64,000 bases of DNA, from the NCBI GenBank assembly GCA_010909165.1, contig VJWM01000196.1, forward strand, positions 248,001 to 312,000. The letters run 5' to 3'. Made by a program: the position numbers and the translations under genes. The notes below the pieces were generated by a model that was not told where the DNA came from, ran no database searches, and saw only the letters and a program-made list of their open reading frames with translations. Below, piece by piece: positions 20,353 to 31,600 of the stretch; the first letter of the stretch is position 1; each line of letters opens with the position of its first letter. The DNA comes from Anthoceros angustus. Its lineage: Eukaryota > Streptophyta > Anthocerotopsida > Anthocerotales > Anthocerotaceae.

Positions 20353-21755
20353 CTATCTGAGCCATGGAAGGCCATATGTGAGGCATTCCTTGTACGAAGG
20401 CGGGCCAGGTATGTCAACTATTGGTCCCAGCACGATTCTCCACAAATCCAGGACTATGGTGACTAGCATTGCAGCCCCCAGTGAGTCGATGGCTACCTGT
20501 GGTAGGCTCCAGGGTCTGCTTGCTTCTTCATCCACTCTGCTCCCAACCCCATCCTTGCACAATTACTGGTGGAAACAAAACCGGCTGGCAAGCAGCCATG
20601 ATTGGGCGGGCGAAGGAGGTTACATACCGTATGAACATGGGGAAGCTGACGAAGAAGTATATGGCGTAAAACAGGGATCCCACGGTGTAAAACACCGGCC
20701 TGTCCACGATGTCGTAGTAAGGAAACTGAGCAGCCAAGAGAGTGTAAGAGGAGGTGGATGAGGCCAGCAGGGGAACAACAAAGGAAGCGGAGATGGGTGC
20801 ACCACAGACCATGGCTGCCACATGCCCTTACGTTGGAAATTGTGACAGCCTCTGTCAGGGCAGTGAGGTAGGACAGCAGGAACACCCACGCTGCTTGCAA
20901 AATCCACCGAATCAGGCGGCTTGGAACGCCCTTGATGGCATGGCGGAGACGCCTGAAGGTGATGTTGGAGATTGCGTGGTACAGCAGGAAATAGCAATGG
21001 GTGAGGAAGAAGGTTGTGAGGGGAACCTGCCAACAAGGAGTGATTCAGTCTGCAAGCCCAAGACCGTTGTGAGAGTGACAAGGGCTGTTTGTTCTGAGGA
21101 GCACACAACTCACGTGATTGAGGTTCCAGGAGGGGAAGGTGTAGGTCGCTCCCAAGACAGTGTAGAAGTAGTGCGTCCAGAAGTAGTTCCCTACGAAACC
21201 AAAAATGAACACCCACAAGTTTGCCTGCAGGTTATAGGAGTTGCTTGCCGTCAGTGACACAACCTTGACACACAAAGTACATGCTCTGCACATGCGGGAA
21301 AAGGCCTTCTTCTGACCTTCACCCAAAACCGGTCGAGCAAAGGCCTGCTCCTGTCAGCCTTCCCGACGATGAACAAGGGAGCAACCAAGCAGGGCAGCGC
21401 GGACACCAGTCCCAGCAGCAGATACTCCAGCTCTCCAAACCTCTGTTTTCGTCAAGCAGCAGTCACAGGGGCCAGTCATTCATAAAACAACCTGTGCAAT
21501 GCCATGTCCTGGTGTAGCAGGAGCCATCCCATCAGCCCTGTACCGGCAGCCAGGCACATGCAGCATGCGTTAGGTTACACAGGCCCAGTGAGAATAGAGA
21601 ACCTCGTAAAGCTTGAAGGGCACCACGATGCCCAGGCACAGAACGATCCAGAAGGGACTGTACGCCAGGAAGAAAAGCTCCCCCCATCTCTTGCTGGGCG
21701 TGGGGGCCAGCCACAAGCTCTGCCCCTTCTCCGCCTTCGTCCTCTTCGCTGCCAT
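20353..21755 (-). CDS. CPI1: Cycloeucalenol cycloisomerase
   Basis: An ER membrane enzyme of phytosterol synthesis that opens the 9beta,19-cyclopropane ring of cycloeucalenol to give obtusifoliol. Six exons: 21755-21603, 21442-21317, 21224-21114, 21026-20832, 20725-20628 and 20536-20353. All junctions are GT-AG and phases agree, giving 288 aa against about 280 in Arabidopsis. Diagnostic blocks are LWLAPTPSKRWGELFF at the N-terminus, NYFWTHYFYTVLGATYTFPS in exon 3, LTHCYFLLYHAISNITFRR in exon 4, and AIDSLGAAMLVTIVLDLWR near the C-terminus. The multiple hydrophobic segments fit a polytopic protein. The final-exon acceptor (GGGAGCAG|AGTGG) was chosen because it restores FIRVDEEASRPW in frame. 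The ATG lies 278 bp from the ATG of the divergent OEP80 gene. Confidence 0.93.
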
Positions 21756-22033
21756 GCTGTGCTGTCTCCGGCTCGGGTCTTGCCAAAACTAGCACTCGGA
21801 GCTCGGCTTATGTGCGAGTGGAAGGAACAGTTTTGCAAGTCCCTCCGCTTGTCCTGAGCAGATGAGGAATCTCTCTCTTTTGAAAACGGGGTAGCGACCG
21901 CGGTTGCAAGACAGCGCGCGGGCGCGGGCGGGGGCGGTCAAGGTCGAGCATCGATCAGACTCAGCCGGGACAGCACAGGTGCGCAGCCGCAGCGGCAGCG
22001 GCAGGGCGGGGCTGAGCGCGGGGGCCAGGCGCC
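21756..22033. promoter_or_regulatory. Bidirectional promoter between CPI1 and OEP80
   Basis: Only 278 bp separate the two divergent start codons, so both 5' leaders and core promoters must overlap or abut here. The right half is GC-rich (CGCGGGCGCGGGCGGGG at about 21916) without an evident TATA box, as expected for housekeeping promoters. Confidence 0.7.
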
Positions 22034-25000
22034 ATGGCCTCGCGCCAGCCCAGGACTCCGTCTCAGCCTGGAGACGTGCGGATTCCCTTCTCCGGTGTGA
22101 AATTGCCGCGTCTGTGCCGGCCCGCCCAGCGGAAGGAGAATCCGGTGGAGAGAGCGTGGCGGGGGGCGCGGGAGGCGTTTGCCAGATGGGAGCCAGCGGC
22201 CGCGGCTGTGCGGCAAAGCTTGCTGGACGCCATGGCGGAGCGGCTTGGGAGCCCGCAGGCCCGGGCATTGCCCTCCTTCGCCTCGCTCTCCTTGGGGCGG
22301 AGACCGGCAGAGGCATCGGAGCCGGCGTCCGCACATGTTGCCAGTGGCAGCGGCAATGCTGTTGCCACGAGGGTGGCAGCTGGGCGCAAGGGCCGGAGGA
22401 AGGGCGTGGGAATTCGGATGGTGGAAGAAGCCGGGGAGGAGGAACGCGTGCTCATCAGCGAGATTCTTATCCAGGATAAGGATGGGCAGGAGCTGGAGAA
22501 TGCGGACCTGCTTGCCACAGCCCGCAAGGCCCTCAAGACCTGCAAACCCAACTTCGCCCTCACCACTAGTGAAGTGCAGGACGACGTGCACAGGATCATC
22601 GACACTGGCTATTTCACCTCCTGCTTGCCGTTCGCTGAAGACACCAGGGATGGTGTTCGTTTGATTTTCAAGGTTGTATCGCCACCTGCCTCCATTCTGC
22701 GCTGCGATGTGGCCTGTTTTTGGCATCCTCCAGGAATCTTGCATGGACGAACGACTGCTGCATCAGTATGTTGCATTTTCTGGGTCAGGCGACAGGAATG
22801 TTGATATATTCATTCTTATCCCCCCAAATCTTTCATCTGAAGGTAGAGCCAAATCAGGAGCTAAAAGGATTGGTCTGCACTGGTGCTAATGCTCTCCCTA
22901 CACGGGTTGTGGAAAATGCTTTCAAAGATGAATATGGTATGGTGACCTCCCTGAGCACAGACTGAACTGTCAGGAAATATGATAGCCAGCTCGGTGGTTG
23001 CAAATAGACCACATTTTGTCCTAAGGCTCTTGGATTCTTATGACAAGCCGTGCAGGTAAAGTCGTCAACATACAGCGCTTGAACAAAGTGCTGGATACAC
23101 TGAATGGGTGGTATAAGGAACGAGGGCTTTTTGGGCAGGTTAGCACGGTTTTCTTACTTTCGGCAATTTTGCATGGCGCCCAGACTCTCACTCACATCCC
23201 TTGAGTGTCACTATCTTGCAGGTGACCGACGTGGAAATTTTGTCTGATGGGATTATTAAAGTTCAAGTTTCTGAAGCAGAAGTTAACAACATCACCATCC
23301 GATTTCTTGACAGAAAGACGTATGTTCTGTGATTATGACTCGTAGAGCAGCAAACTATCTCCCCTCGTGTCATTTGGGGGAAACTGACTGCACCAAAAAT
23401 GATATTGGCAGGGGTGAGCCTACTGTTGGACGAACCCGGCCTGAGACCATCCTGCGGCAGCTGACAACCAAGAAAGGACAGGTACAAAGAACTCTTAGGA
23501 CAGTACCGCCTGGGATGCCCCAGAGGTGTGACCGTTAACTGTTAGATTGCCCCTGGTACCGGGATATCGAAATTACTTGTCTCTCTGAACATATCCTGTT
23601 GTTGACGTCACTGAGGCTCATTCTCATCACGGGCTCCTTGGGATAGGTGTACAGTCTGCAGCAGGGCAGGCGAGACGTAGAGACTGTCTTTACAATGGGA
23701 ATAATGGAAGATGTCAACCTTGTGCCTCAACCCGCTGGAGGTTTGTTGCTGAGCAATGGGTGTGGATTTGTTTTGTTACTTTTGTCTACGTTTCTGAAGC
23801 CATCTGAATTTCACAGATACTGGAAAGGTGGATTTGACGATGAACGTTGTGGAGAGGGTCACAGGGGGTTTTTCTGCAGGTGGTGGGTTATCAGGCAATG
23901 GGTTGGTCCTCACTCTCCCCTTCACTTCTTTTGGCTTGGTATGTTTCAATCATCTGTAGTGAGGTGTGTCTGTTTCCAGCATATTGTTTCCATTATCATT
24001 GCCTGCTGCTGCTCGGAGCATCTAACGTGTGGGCTCTTTGTCCTTAGGATAACCAATGGTGCTCTCTCCGGACTTGTTGGGAGGTGGGTGAAGTCCTTGG
24101 GGCAGCGTTGTTGTGGCCTTGGTATTGATTTGGTTATGTGCCCATAAAGCCAAGGGATAGTGATCTGATTTGCCACGTTGTGTTCTTTGGCCAGCTTTGC
24201 CTACTCTCATCGGAATGCCTTTGGAAGAAATCAAAAGCTCAACATTTCACTGGAGAGAGGGCAAGTTGATTCCATGTTTCGAATTAACTACACTGACCCC
24301 TGGATTGAGGGTGATGATAAACGCACGTCCCGCTCCATCAACATTCAGGTGCTCTTGGCATACAAGGCGTCATTTCTGGGATTGACTTCCTGTCAAAGTT
24401 CTGTGTACTGAACTTGTTGGCTGCTCAGAATTCAAGAAGTCCAGGAACCATAGTTCATGGTATACGTAGGGAAGCTCGAGCATCTGGCCCCCTCCACGGT
24501 GGAGTCACCATTGGGAAGCTTACTGCAGGCTTGGATTACAGTAGACCGCTGAGACCCAAGTGGAGTGGTACTGCAGGCATAAGTTTCCAGGTTAATACTC
24601 CTTTTCTTTTATTTGCCTGTTTTCATGCAAGAGCTTTGTAGTAGCACCTAATCTTTAACATTGCTGCAGGTGCCATAGTGCTAGCTCCTCACAACCTGAA
24701 TGAATCCGGCCCTATGACGTGAAATTCTCCTAAGCTATGCTGTTCTTTGCAGAGGGCTGGAGCTAGGGATGACCAAGGGCAACCAAAATATGTGGATATT
24801 TACAGTAGTCCCCTGACATTCAGGTGTGCCTGGTACTTTTTGTGATGTGGATTTGCTATTGCACAACTAGTCTGCCTTGAGAAATTTGTCTCTGACATGC
24901 TGTCACTTCATATTGCAGTGGCCGAGCTTATGATGACATGCTAGTGGCAAAATTGGAGACGGTTTACACAGATTCTGGTGACAACGGTTCGTCTCAAGTG

Positions 25001-25881
25001 AGTAGTCTTGCTTATTTTCCATGTGAACGCTGCTTTCCAAGTGAACGTATGTCCTTGCTGTTCTTTCATGCTTGATGCAACTTTTTGGTTTACTCAGTTT
25101 GTTCATTTGATTTCACTGTTGCAGCTAGTCTTCAATACGGAGCAAGGGTTACCTATTGCACCAGAATGGCTGTTTTTCAATCGGATAAATCTGAGAGCAA
25201 GGCAGGGACTTCGAATAGGCCCGGTGCGCTCCATAGCAAGGTCAGTTTTAGGAAGAGGAGAGTGTTTTTTTCTGTGCAGTTTTGTAGAGAAAACCTGCAG
25301 TAAAGTGAACAGGTGGAGTGTTTCAGCTTCTATGGAGGAACGGTGATTGGAGATCTAGCACCCCATGAAGCATTTCCAATTGGAGGCACAAACAGTGTCC
25401 GAGGTTATGATGAGGGAGCGGTGGGATCTGGCCGGTCGTGCATTGTTGCAAGTGGCGAGATCTCTGTTCCTCTGGTATGAGCAGTCTGTCCCTTGGAGAT
25501 GTTTTCACCTTGAATGGATCTTCAAAAATCACATGATGTTCACCTTTTGCGTTTGGCAGTTTGGGCCAGTGGAAGGCGCTGTATTTGCTGACTATGGCAC
25601 AGATTTGGGTTCTGGAGCTACAGTTCCAGGTAAGCTACCCTCCATGTCATGTTGCAAATGACCTGCCACATGGTTGAGGATGTTCTTCCGGTGTTCTGTG
25701 TTTTAACACTTTGTCGACGGTTTTAGGTGATCCTGCTGGTGCACGAGGTAAGCCTGGCAGTGGTTATGGATACGGTGCCGGAATTCGGGTAGACTCTCCC
25801 CTAGGTCCTCTGAGATTAGAGTATGCATTCAACAACAACCGTGCACGGCGGTTTCACTTTGGGATTGGCTATCGGAATTAG
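22034..25881 (+). CDS. OEP80: Outer envelope protein 80, BamA/Omp85 family
   Basis: The plastid outer-envelope Omp85 protein (also called TOC75-V), needed for insertion of beta-barrel proteins. Sixteen exons: 22034-22672, 22843-22936, 23056-23138, 23222-23319, 23412-23481, 23647-23740, 23817-23901, 24048-24083, 24195-24348, 24429-24590, 24753-24823, 24919-24997, 25125-25240, 25327-25474, 25560-25629 and 25727-25881. Every phase agrees and the product is 717 aa, close to Arabidopsis. The N-terminal 120 residues are Arg/Ala-rich. POTRA domains follow ([39 protein letters not shown]). The barrel contains [18 protein letters not shown] and the conserved [19 protein letters not shown] loop, and ends in FHFGIGYRN with the aromatic C-terminal strand. 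One donor (AATGG|GTTGGT, after 23901) is weak but required by the frame. Intact. Confidence 0.94.
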
Positions 25882-26847
25882 TCTTCTGATTTTTCAGTCG
25901 ACTTCGCAGCCTTCCCTTCGGTTGAAGGGATGGTGTTTTGTGTTAGATGAGTTCCTTTCAACATCTGTTAGATGCTTTTATCTGGTTGGTCTTCACAACT
26001 GCGGAGTACGCCCATCGAAGTACTAGGGGTCCTGGCAGCTCTTGTCCAATCGTGATTCTTTGAAGGCTATGTGCTGCTCACTCCAAGAATTGACCAGGGT
26101 CCTGGTTTCACCTGTTGTGTGCGAACTTATTGGGATCTTGGAAAAGGATTGTGCAAGGAGTGGTACTTCACCTAACTCACCTCCGGAGTTTAAAATCAAA
26201 CCATAACCGGGGTGAGTGCCTTGGCACAGCACACAGTGGCAAGACAAAGGGCACGGAGGGTGGAAGACGAAAACCTGGTAGTGAACTATGCAACTATTCG
26301 ATCTGGTTCTTTGGTGCGTGCACACAATCGGTGAGTTTGCCTCAAGCTGAGATAGAGGACCAGCAACACGGCTGGCTACTCCTTCACCCCACCATCAGGG
26401 CCATGATGGTATGCAAGCCTTCGCATCCATCCCCAACCGAGGGCCCTGAACGGCGGAAAGCCTGTGAGATAATTCCCATCGGTATTGGCTACCAGAATTA
26501 GTGGACGCAGGTTCACACAACATTTTTGTATGACTTCGCAGGGTTCCTTCGTTGGTTGAAGGAAGGAAAGGTGGTTCCTGCTGTAAATGAGGAGATGCTC
26601 GAGACAAACCATCTCTTGGGTGCAAAAAACTGTCTCACGTCTGGGATCGTCAACTTCAGAAATAAACCCATCGAAGCTGTCATGCTTGACTGGAAATAAA
26701 CCCTGTGAGGCCACCATGCTTTACTGGTAATAAACCCATCGAAGCCGTCATGCTTGACCGGTGACCATCCTGTTCAGTTGTGCTTCGGTGGACTCTGAGC
26801 TGTCGATTCCAAGAATCAACTGGAATTGCTGCAGTTGCTGCATCCGG
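25882..26847. repeat. OEP80 3' flank with partial duplication and 34-bp repeats
   Basis: No new gene. The sequence around the OEP80 stop and early 3' UTR (25862-25950) reappears in diverged form at about 26475-26580, including ATTGGCTAYCRGAATTAG, GACTTCGCAG and GGTTGAAGG. A 34-bp tandem repeat, AATAAACCCATCGAAGC-type, starts at 26661, 26695 and 26729. Confidence 0.7.
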
Positions 26848-29632
26848 TCATTCTGCGGGTCCACCGTGACGGCAGATGAGTGCGGAGTGCAGCTCTTTGA
26901 GCAAGTCTTTCATTGTGGGTCTGCTTTTCGGCTGAAAATTCAGACACCGGACTGCCAGATTCGCCACCTTCTCGATAGACTCCCTTCCACCTGCGGAATG
27001 GTAAGATGAAGAGAGACATGGATCAACAAACTGGTAGAAGTGCCCATTCTGAATACTTGGAACGGCGAAGGTGACGAGGCTGGCGGCTTCGTGGCCTCTG
27101 CGCAAATCCACGGGGGCCTGTGCGGAGATGAGCTCCAGCAGCACCACTCCGAAGCCATACACATCGCTTTTGCTGGTTATCTGAGAGCTGATGTAGTAAT
27201 CTGGGTCGATGTAGCCAAGAGTTCCCCTAACCAGCGCCGTATAGAGATGCGTAGAGTCCACAGGAGCAAGCTTGGAGATCCCAAAATCTGCCAGCTTCAC
27301 GTTGAGGTTGTCATCCAGCAGGATGTTTAAGGACTTGACATCCCGGTGGATGAAGGAAGGGTGGGCCGCGGAATGCAGATAAGCCAAAGCATCAGCTGTC
27401 TGCGTTGCAACCTGGAGCCGCTGTGACCAGCCCAACCTTTCTTTCGCCCCTTGCTCCTTGCAAATGCTCCTGCAGATTCCCATTCGAAACGAACTCGAAC
27501 ACGAGCACGGCCACCTTCCCCTCCAAGCAGCAGCCCAGGAGCTTCACCAAGTGGCGATGATTCACCTTGGACAGGATCACGACCTCGTTCAAAAACTGAA
27601 CCTTCTCCATGTCAGATCCAAGCCTGCCTTTCTTGATGGCCACCCTGGTGCCATCCCCCAGCGTTACTGCGTACACAGTTCCAAATCCACCCTCCCCTAT
27701 CTGGCATGTGGTAGCAAAATTTGGATGTGGCTCTCCGCAGATCGCGAAGCGGCATCAAAGTGGTTCTGTCCTTTTGCTGCATCACCGCCGCAATCAAATC
27801 CGCGTCCTGTGTCGGCCTCCCACAGTACATCTGTCCCCCGAACCATGCCCCAAGCATAGCCACTGCCACAGCCACAGCCACTGCCACTGCCACTGCCACA
27901 GCCACTGCCACAGCTGAATTTACAAAAACCTCCCACGACTTCAACAACGACCTCCTCCTCTCCGGCACTGCCGACGGCGGGACAACCAACAGGGGCTCTG
28001 CACATACAATCCAAAACCACACTTGTCGTAGAATCCGTGCACAAGACTGCTGCGGGCTCATTCCAAGCTCTTATCACGAAAGCTTCCATGTCCACCATAG
28101 CCTGAAATACCTGGAGGGCAAGCAGGAAGCGGGTGGCCACAGAGCCCCGGGTTGCCGGAGAAGAAGGCTGGATCCCGGAACCTGGGAAGGACAGCAGGAA
28201 GAGGGCCAGAGAGATTGTTGTTGGAGAGATAAACATACGTCAGACCCCTGAACCAGAACAGATGCGCTGGAACCCTCTCCTGCAACCGGTTGTCGGACAG
28301 ATCCAGCCTGGCCAGCAAGGGGTTGGAGTTGTTGTCGAACTCCAGTGGAATCTCCCCCTCCAAACGGTTGGAGCTCACATCCAGCACCTCCAGAAACGGC
28401 AAAATCGGAAGCGAGGAGGGCAGGCTGCCGGTGAGATTGCACTCAGCCAGCCGCAACTCCTCCAAACTATTCCCATACAGACTCAACGCCGCGTGCAGCA
28501 GCCCATCCGGCTCCTCGGGCTGCAGCGAGTTGTGCCCAAGGTCGAGCACCTCCATCGCCCGTGCATTTGGGCTCAACCAAATTTTCCCGCCAAACCTGTT
28601 GCTCCCGAGCCGCAGCTCCTTCAAGCGCCCTGTCAGCGACGCCAGCCGCGAGCTCCCCTCCGCCTCCCCGAGCCCGAGCCTGTTGTGATCCAGGAACAAC
28701 GTGGTCAGCTCAGGCAGAGCCACCGAGTCCATCCAGCCAGGCAGTGCGCCCTCCAGACGGTTGTGGCTCAGGTCCAGGCTCCGCAGCGTGCCCTGCCCGA
28801 GCTGCTCAGGCAGCGCGCCGGTGAGCAGATTGTGGCTCAAATTCAGATACTCACCATGCCCGCCGGCCACCACCAGCTGGGAAGGCACAGATCCGGTGAG
28901 CTGATTATCCGACAGATCCAAATACACCGTTCTGCTCCAGCGGCCTTGCGGGATGCTCCCTTCCAGCCTGTTCCTGGAGACATCCAGGAAAATCAGAGCC
29001 CGCATTCCGGGACCGGGCCGGTGAGGTTGTTGCTGCCAGCCACTGCAGTGACTGCAGCCCGTGCAGGCCCGGGACGTGCCCCGAGAAGCGGGTGTTGGAG
29101 GTGTTCGCCTCCACAATGTCCGGGAAGGCCCGAAGGTCCGGGAGGAGGCCGGTGAGCATGTTGGAGTCCAGGCGGAGAAAATGCAGCAGCCGGAGCCTGC
29201 TGATCTCGGGGGGCACTTCCCCTACGAAGGCGTTGCTGGACAGGTTGAGCGACAGCAAGGAGGTGAGATTGCCCAGCTCCGAGGGGATGCCGCCCACAAA
29301 CTGGCCTTCCGCGCAGTCCAGGACCTCGAGGCAGTCCAGCCCTCCCAGGGCCGGCGAGAGTGCGCCCCCCATGAAGAAGAGATCCAGCTCCGTCACCAGC
29401 CAGGAAGCAGTGAAGTTGGTGCTCGTGACCCGTACCAGCGCAGGCAAGGAGAATCATCGCTCTCGTTCCAGGAGCTGTGCAGCCTGTTCTTTGAATCAAC
29501 CGTGATGCCTTTCTTCACTTCCAACAGGATCTGCCCGTCCCTCGTTAGGCCCTCCACCTTGTTGCATGCCACTGCCACCATCACAAGGAGGGCGACTAAC
29601 TCCCCCGTCATTACTCTCTGCTCGCACTTCAT
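26848..29632 (-). pseudogene. LRR receptor-like kinase with five frame breaks (pseudogene or assembly errors)
   Basis: Read as exon 1 (29632-28111) and exon 2 (27997-26848), with a 113-bp intron joined at CCTCCAG|GTATTT and GTGCAG|AGCC. In order: signal peptide, LRR N-cap ending SPCLRWYG, about a dozen LRRs, a membrane segment of alternating Ala-Val, and an RD kinase (IGEGGFGTVY, VAIKK, HRDVKSLN, DFGISKL, DVYGFGVVLLEL). The frame must shift at about 29428, 29027, 29006, 27716 and 27447. Each shift is a one-base change in a short homopolymer: GGG for GGGG, GG for GGG, AA for AAA, TTTT for TTT and GGGG for GGG. All domains otherwise read cleanly with no other stops. This pattern fits consensus sequencing error at least as well as decay. 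If intact, it is a plasma-membrane receptor of unknown ligand. Confidence 0.85.
27851..27916. repeat. Hexanucleotide CCACTG/CCACAG repeat encoding a membrane helix
   Basis: About eleven tandem CCACNG-type hexamers inside the kinase gene. On the minus strand they read as (Ala-Val)n and form nearly the whole predicted transmembrane segment between VNSA and MLGAWFGG. Confidence 0.85.
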
Positions 29633-30067
29633 TTCAGTGTTTATTTACTTTCAAATGAGTTCATTAATCTTTCATTTAGAGCCCGAAATACCTGCATGCT
29701 GTAGGTGAACAAACCTACCTATTGTTTTTATATTACATGATACTAGAATCCAATGTTCGATGACGATTAAAGTAGAAGCCACATGAAGGCAGAGACCCTA
29801 TTGGTCCACATGGTGTTCGTTCACCGTAGAAGACGATACAAAGATTCAGTCGCTGATGTCCCACATCCATCACTCTCTGCTCCTCCTCACTTCTCCTCAC
29901 TCTCCTGTGTAACGTGGTGGCAGGAGAAAACGGAAAGCTTTCAGCCACTCCGGAACAAACTTCAGGACATCGAGGCTAGAAGACCGGCCTTGGATGTGTC
30001 AATCCGTTCTGGGATATCGAGAGTAAGTAGTGTTGCGATTCATTTCCTTCCATCACGTCCCACGTTT
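29633..30067. other. Intergenic, receptor-kinase promoter
   Basis: Promoter and leader of the minus-strand receptor kinase and 3' flank of the next gene. No coding signal is visible. Confidence 0.5.
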
Positions 30068-31383
30068 CTAGCCAGTAACGGCTTCCTGATGTTTCCTCTG
30101 CTGACGCTCTCGGCTCAAGAACTGCTCCCTGTTGTGTGAGCGCCTCTCTGCTGCAGACATGCGACTGCGCCGCCTCTCTTTCCCTGCGCGCTCCTGACCT
30201 GACCCAGCATCACCCGAATCTTCTGCTTCGTTCCAAAGGGAGAGTTCGTAGAAGTTTGCCAATGTGCTCTGAGAGTCCTGCAAGCCAGTAGCAGTGAAGT
30301 GTGTCTCGCCTGAGGAATATAGGACCTGAAGGCAGAACATCCAGGGAGACCCCGCTCAACTTACTTCTTGTGAAGGTTGCTCTGTCACGACGGGTTGTGG
30401 CCCGTATGACGGAGCTTTGAAGGAGCGGTCAGCCTGTGCAGAGCTGTTTACCACTGGCAGCCGGTTCAGGATGATGTTGCCTTCCACATCGTACATCACC
30501 TCCTGGGTTTTGCGGTGGTTCAAGTATCGCTTGAACAGAGCAGAGTTAGGGTAATCTGTCTGTAGGCTGCCAGAGAAGTGGAACAGTCGTGAGAGTCACA
30601 AGCTTGTGCAATGTCTTAGACACCGGGCGGGGTTTAGCAGCAACAACAGCACAGACTGGGGAAGGGAAATTGTTTCAGAACAGAGGAAGTGCTGCAACGA
30701 ATTACAAGCAGACGATTACATTGCAATGAGCTCGCCTTGGAGTGGACTGCCCTCCAAGAAAGCCACGCGCTCCACGCACCGCTCGATCGCGCGGTGCACG
30801 TTCCAACTGCCAAGGGCCAGGCCTCCACCTGCGGCAGAAGCGCCAGAGAGAGTGAGTCCCTGCGCAAGAGGAAACAGAGGCCGAGAAACCTTTAAAGCCG
30901 TGGATTAAAGTGGAGTGTGGCCTTCGTGGATAGGCTTACCCAGTGTTGCAGCGATCCGCTTCACGAACCTCTCCAGACCATCCAGCTTCCACTGAGGTAC
31001 CTTGAGACGCCGCGTCACTGCGTCCAACATGCAATGAAGGGATGTGAGCAGGAATGGCGCCTGGCGGTGCCCAATAGGTCAAAAACGGCACTGCGAGGTG
31101 GAAGAGTTGAGGGAATTTACAGCCCCAAGCCACAGCTCCGCCGATGACGCCGCCGCGCAGCAGACCTCTAGCAGCCTCGTCACGGCAGTCGTAGACAACG
31201 CGCGCCTCCTCTGGCGTCATCTTGTACTGTTTGCATAGCAGCAAGCTGACATCAGATGACTTGCTTCATCTCCCGAGAAGAACAGGAGCAAGCTTTTTGA
31301 CAGACCTTGGTTTCCACAACCCTGGAAACAAGCTGCTCGAAGGCAGACCAGCCCGAAGCTGGCGTTCGGGCCGCCTGCTCCAT
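30068..31383 (-). CDS. OCIA-domain-like membrane protein
   Basis: Six exons: 31383-31306, 31226-31121, 31017-30940, 30828-30720, 30566-30365 and 30325-30068. All are GT-AG with consistent phases, giving 276 aa. The body MTPEEARVVYDCRDEAARGL, a Gly-rich hydrophobic segment (GGVIGGAVAWG), RRLKVPQW, a second Gly-rich segment and FLEGSPLQGEL follow the layout of the OCIA domain in animal OCIAD1/2. Those are mitochondrial/endosomal two-pass proteins with an early EER.v..EC..ES block and a late KLENSPLGE block. The C-terminal third is charged and Arg-rich (KERRRSR, RERQQRKHQ). The assignment is by motif layout, not certain. A mitochondrial role is inference. The start ATG follows a stop-free region and opens MEQAARTP. 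Confidence 0.6.
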
Positions 31384-31600
31384 CTTTGAATCCTCAACAC
31401 TCCCACCAGAGTCTTTGCCCGGTATGGTCGACGCTGGGTATGTCATAGTCCATGCCCCGTCTTGGCGTGGTGTGAAGAGGTCGTTAGTTTGCACCAAGGC
31501 ACACCGGAGAAGAAAAAACGCGTTTCTGGATGGATACGGGTCTCGAGTTCATCGTCTTACAAGAGCAGCTCACTCACACAAACAACATGTCTAAGAGTTG
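31384..31600. other. Short gap between two minus-strand genes
   Basis: 217 bp separate the 3' end of the upstream gene from the ATG of the OCIA-like gene. This is the likely promoter of the latter. Confidence 0.45.

Noticed and set aside
30936-31120. Continuation of the OCIA-like exon through CKFPQLFHLAVPFLTYW
   Set aside because: A GTAAAT donor at 31120 and an acceptor before 31017 give a phase-perfect join to LTRRLKVPQWKLDG. The open stretch is intron.
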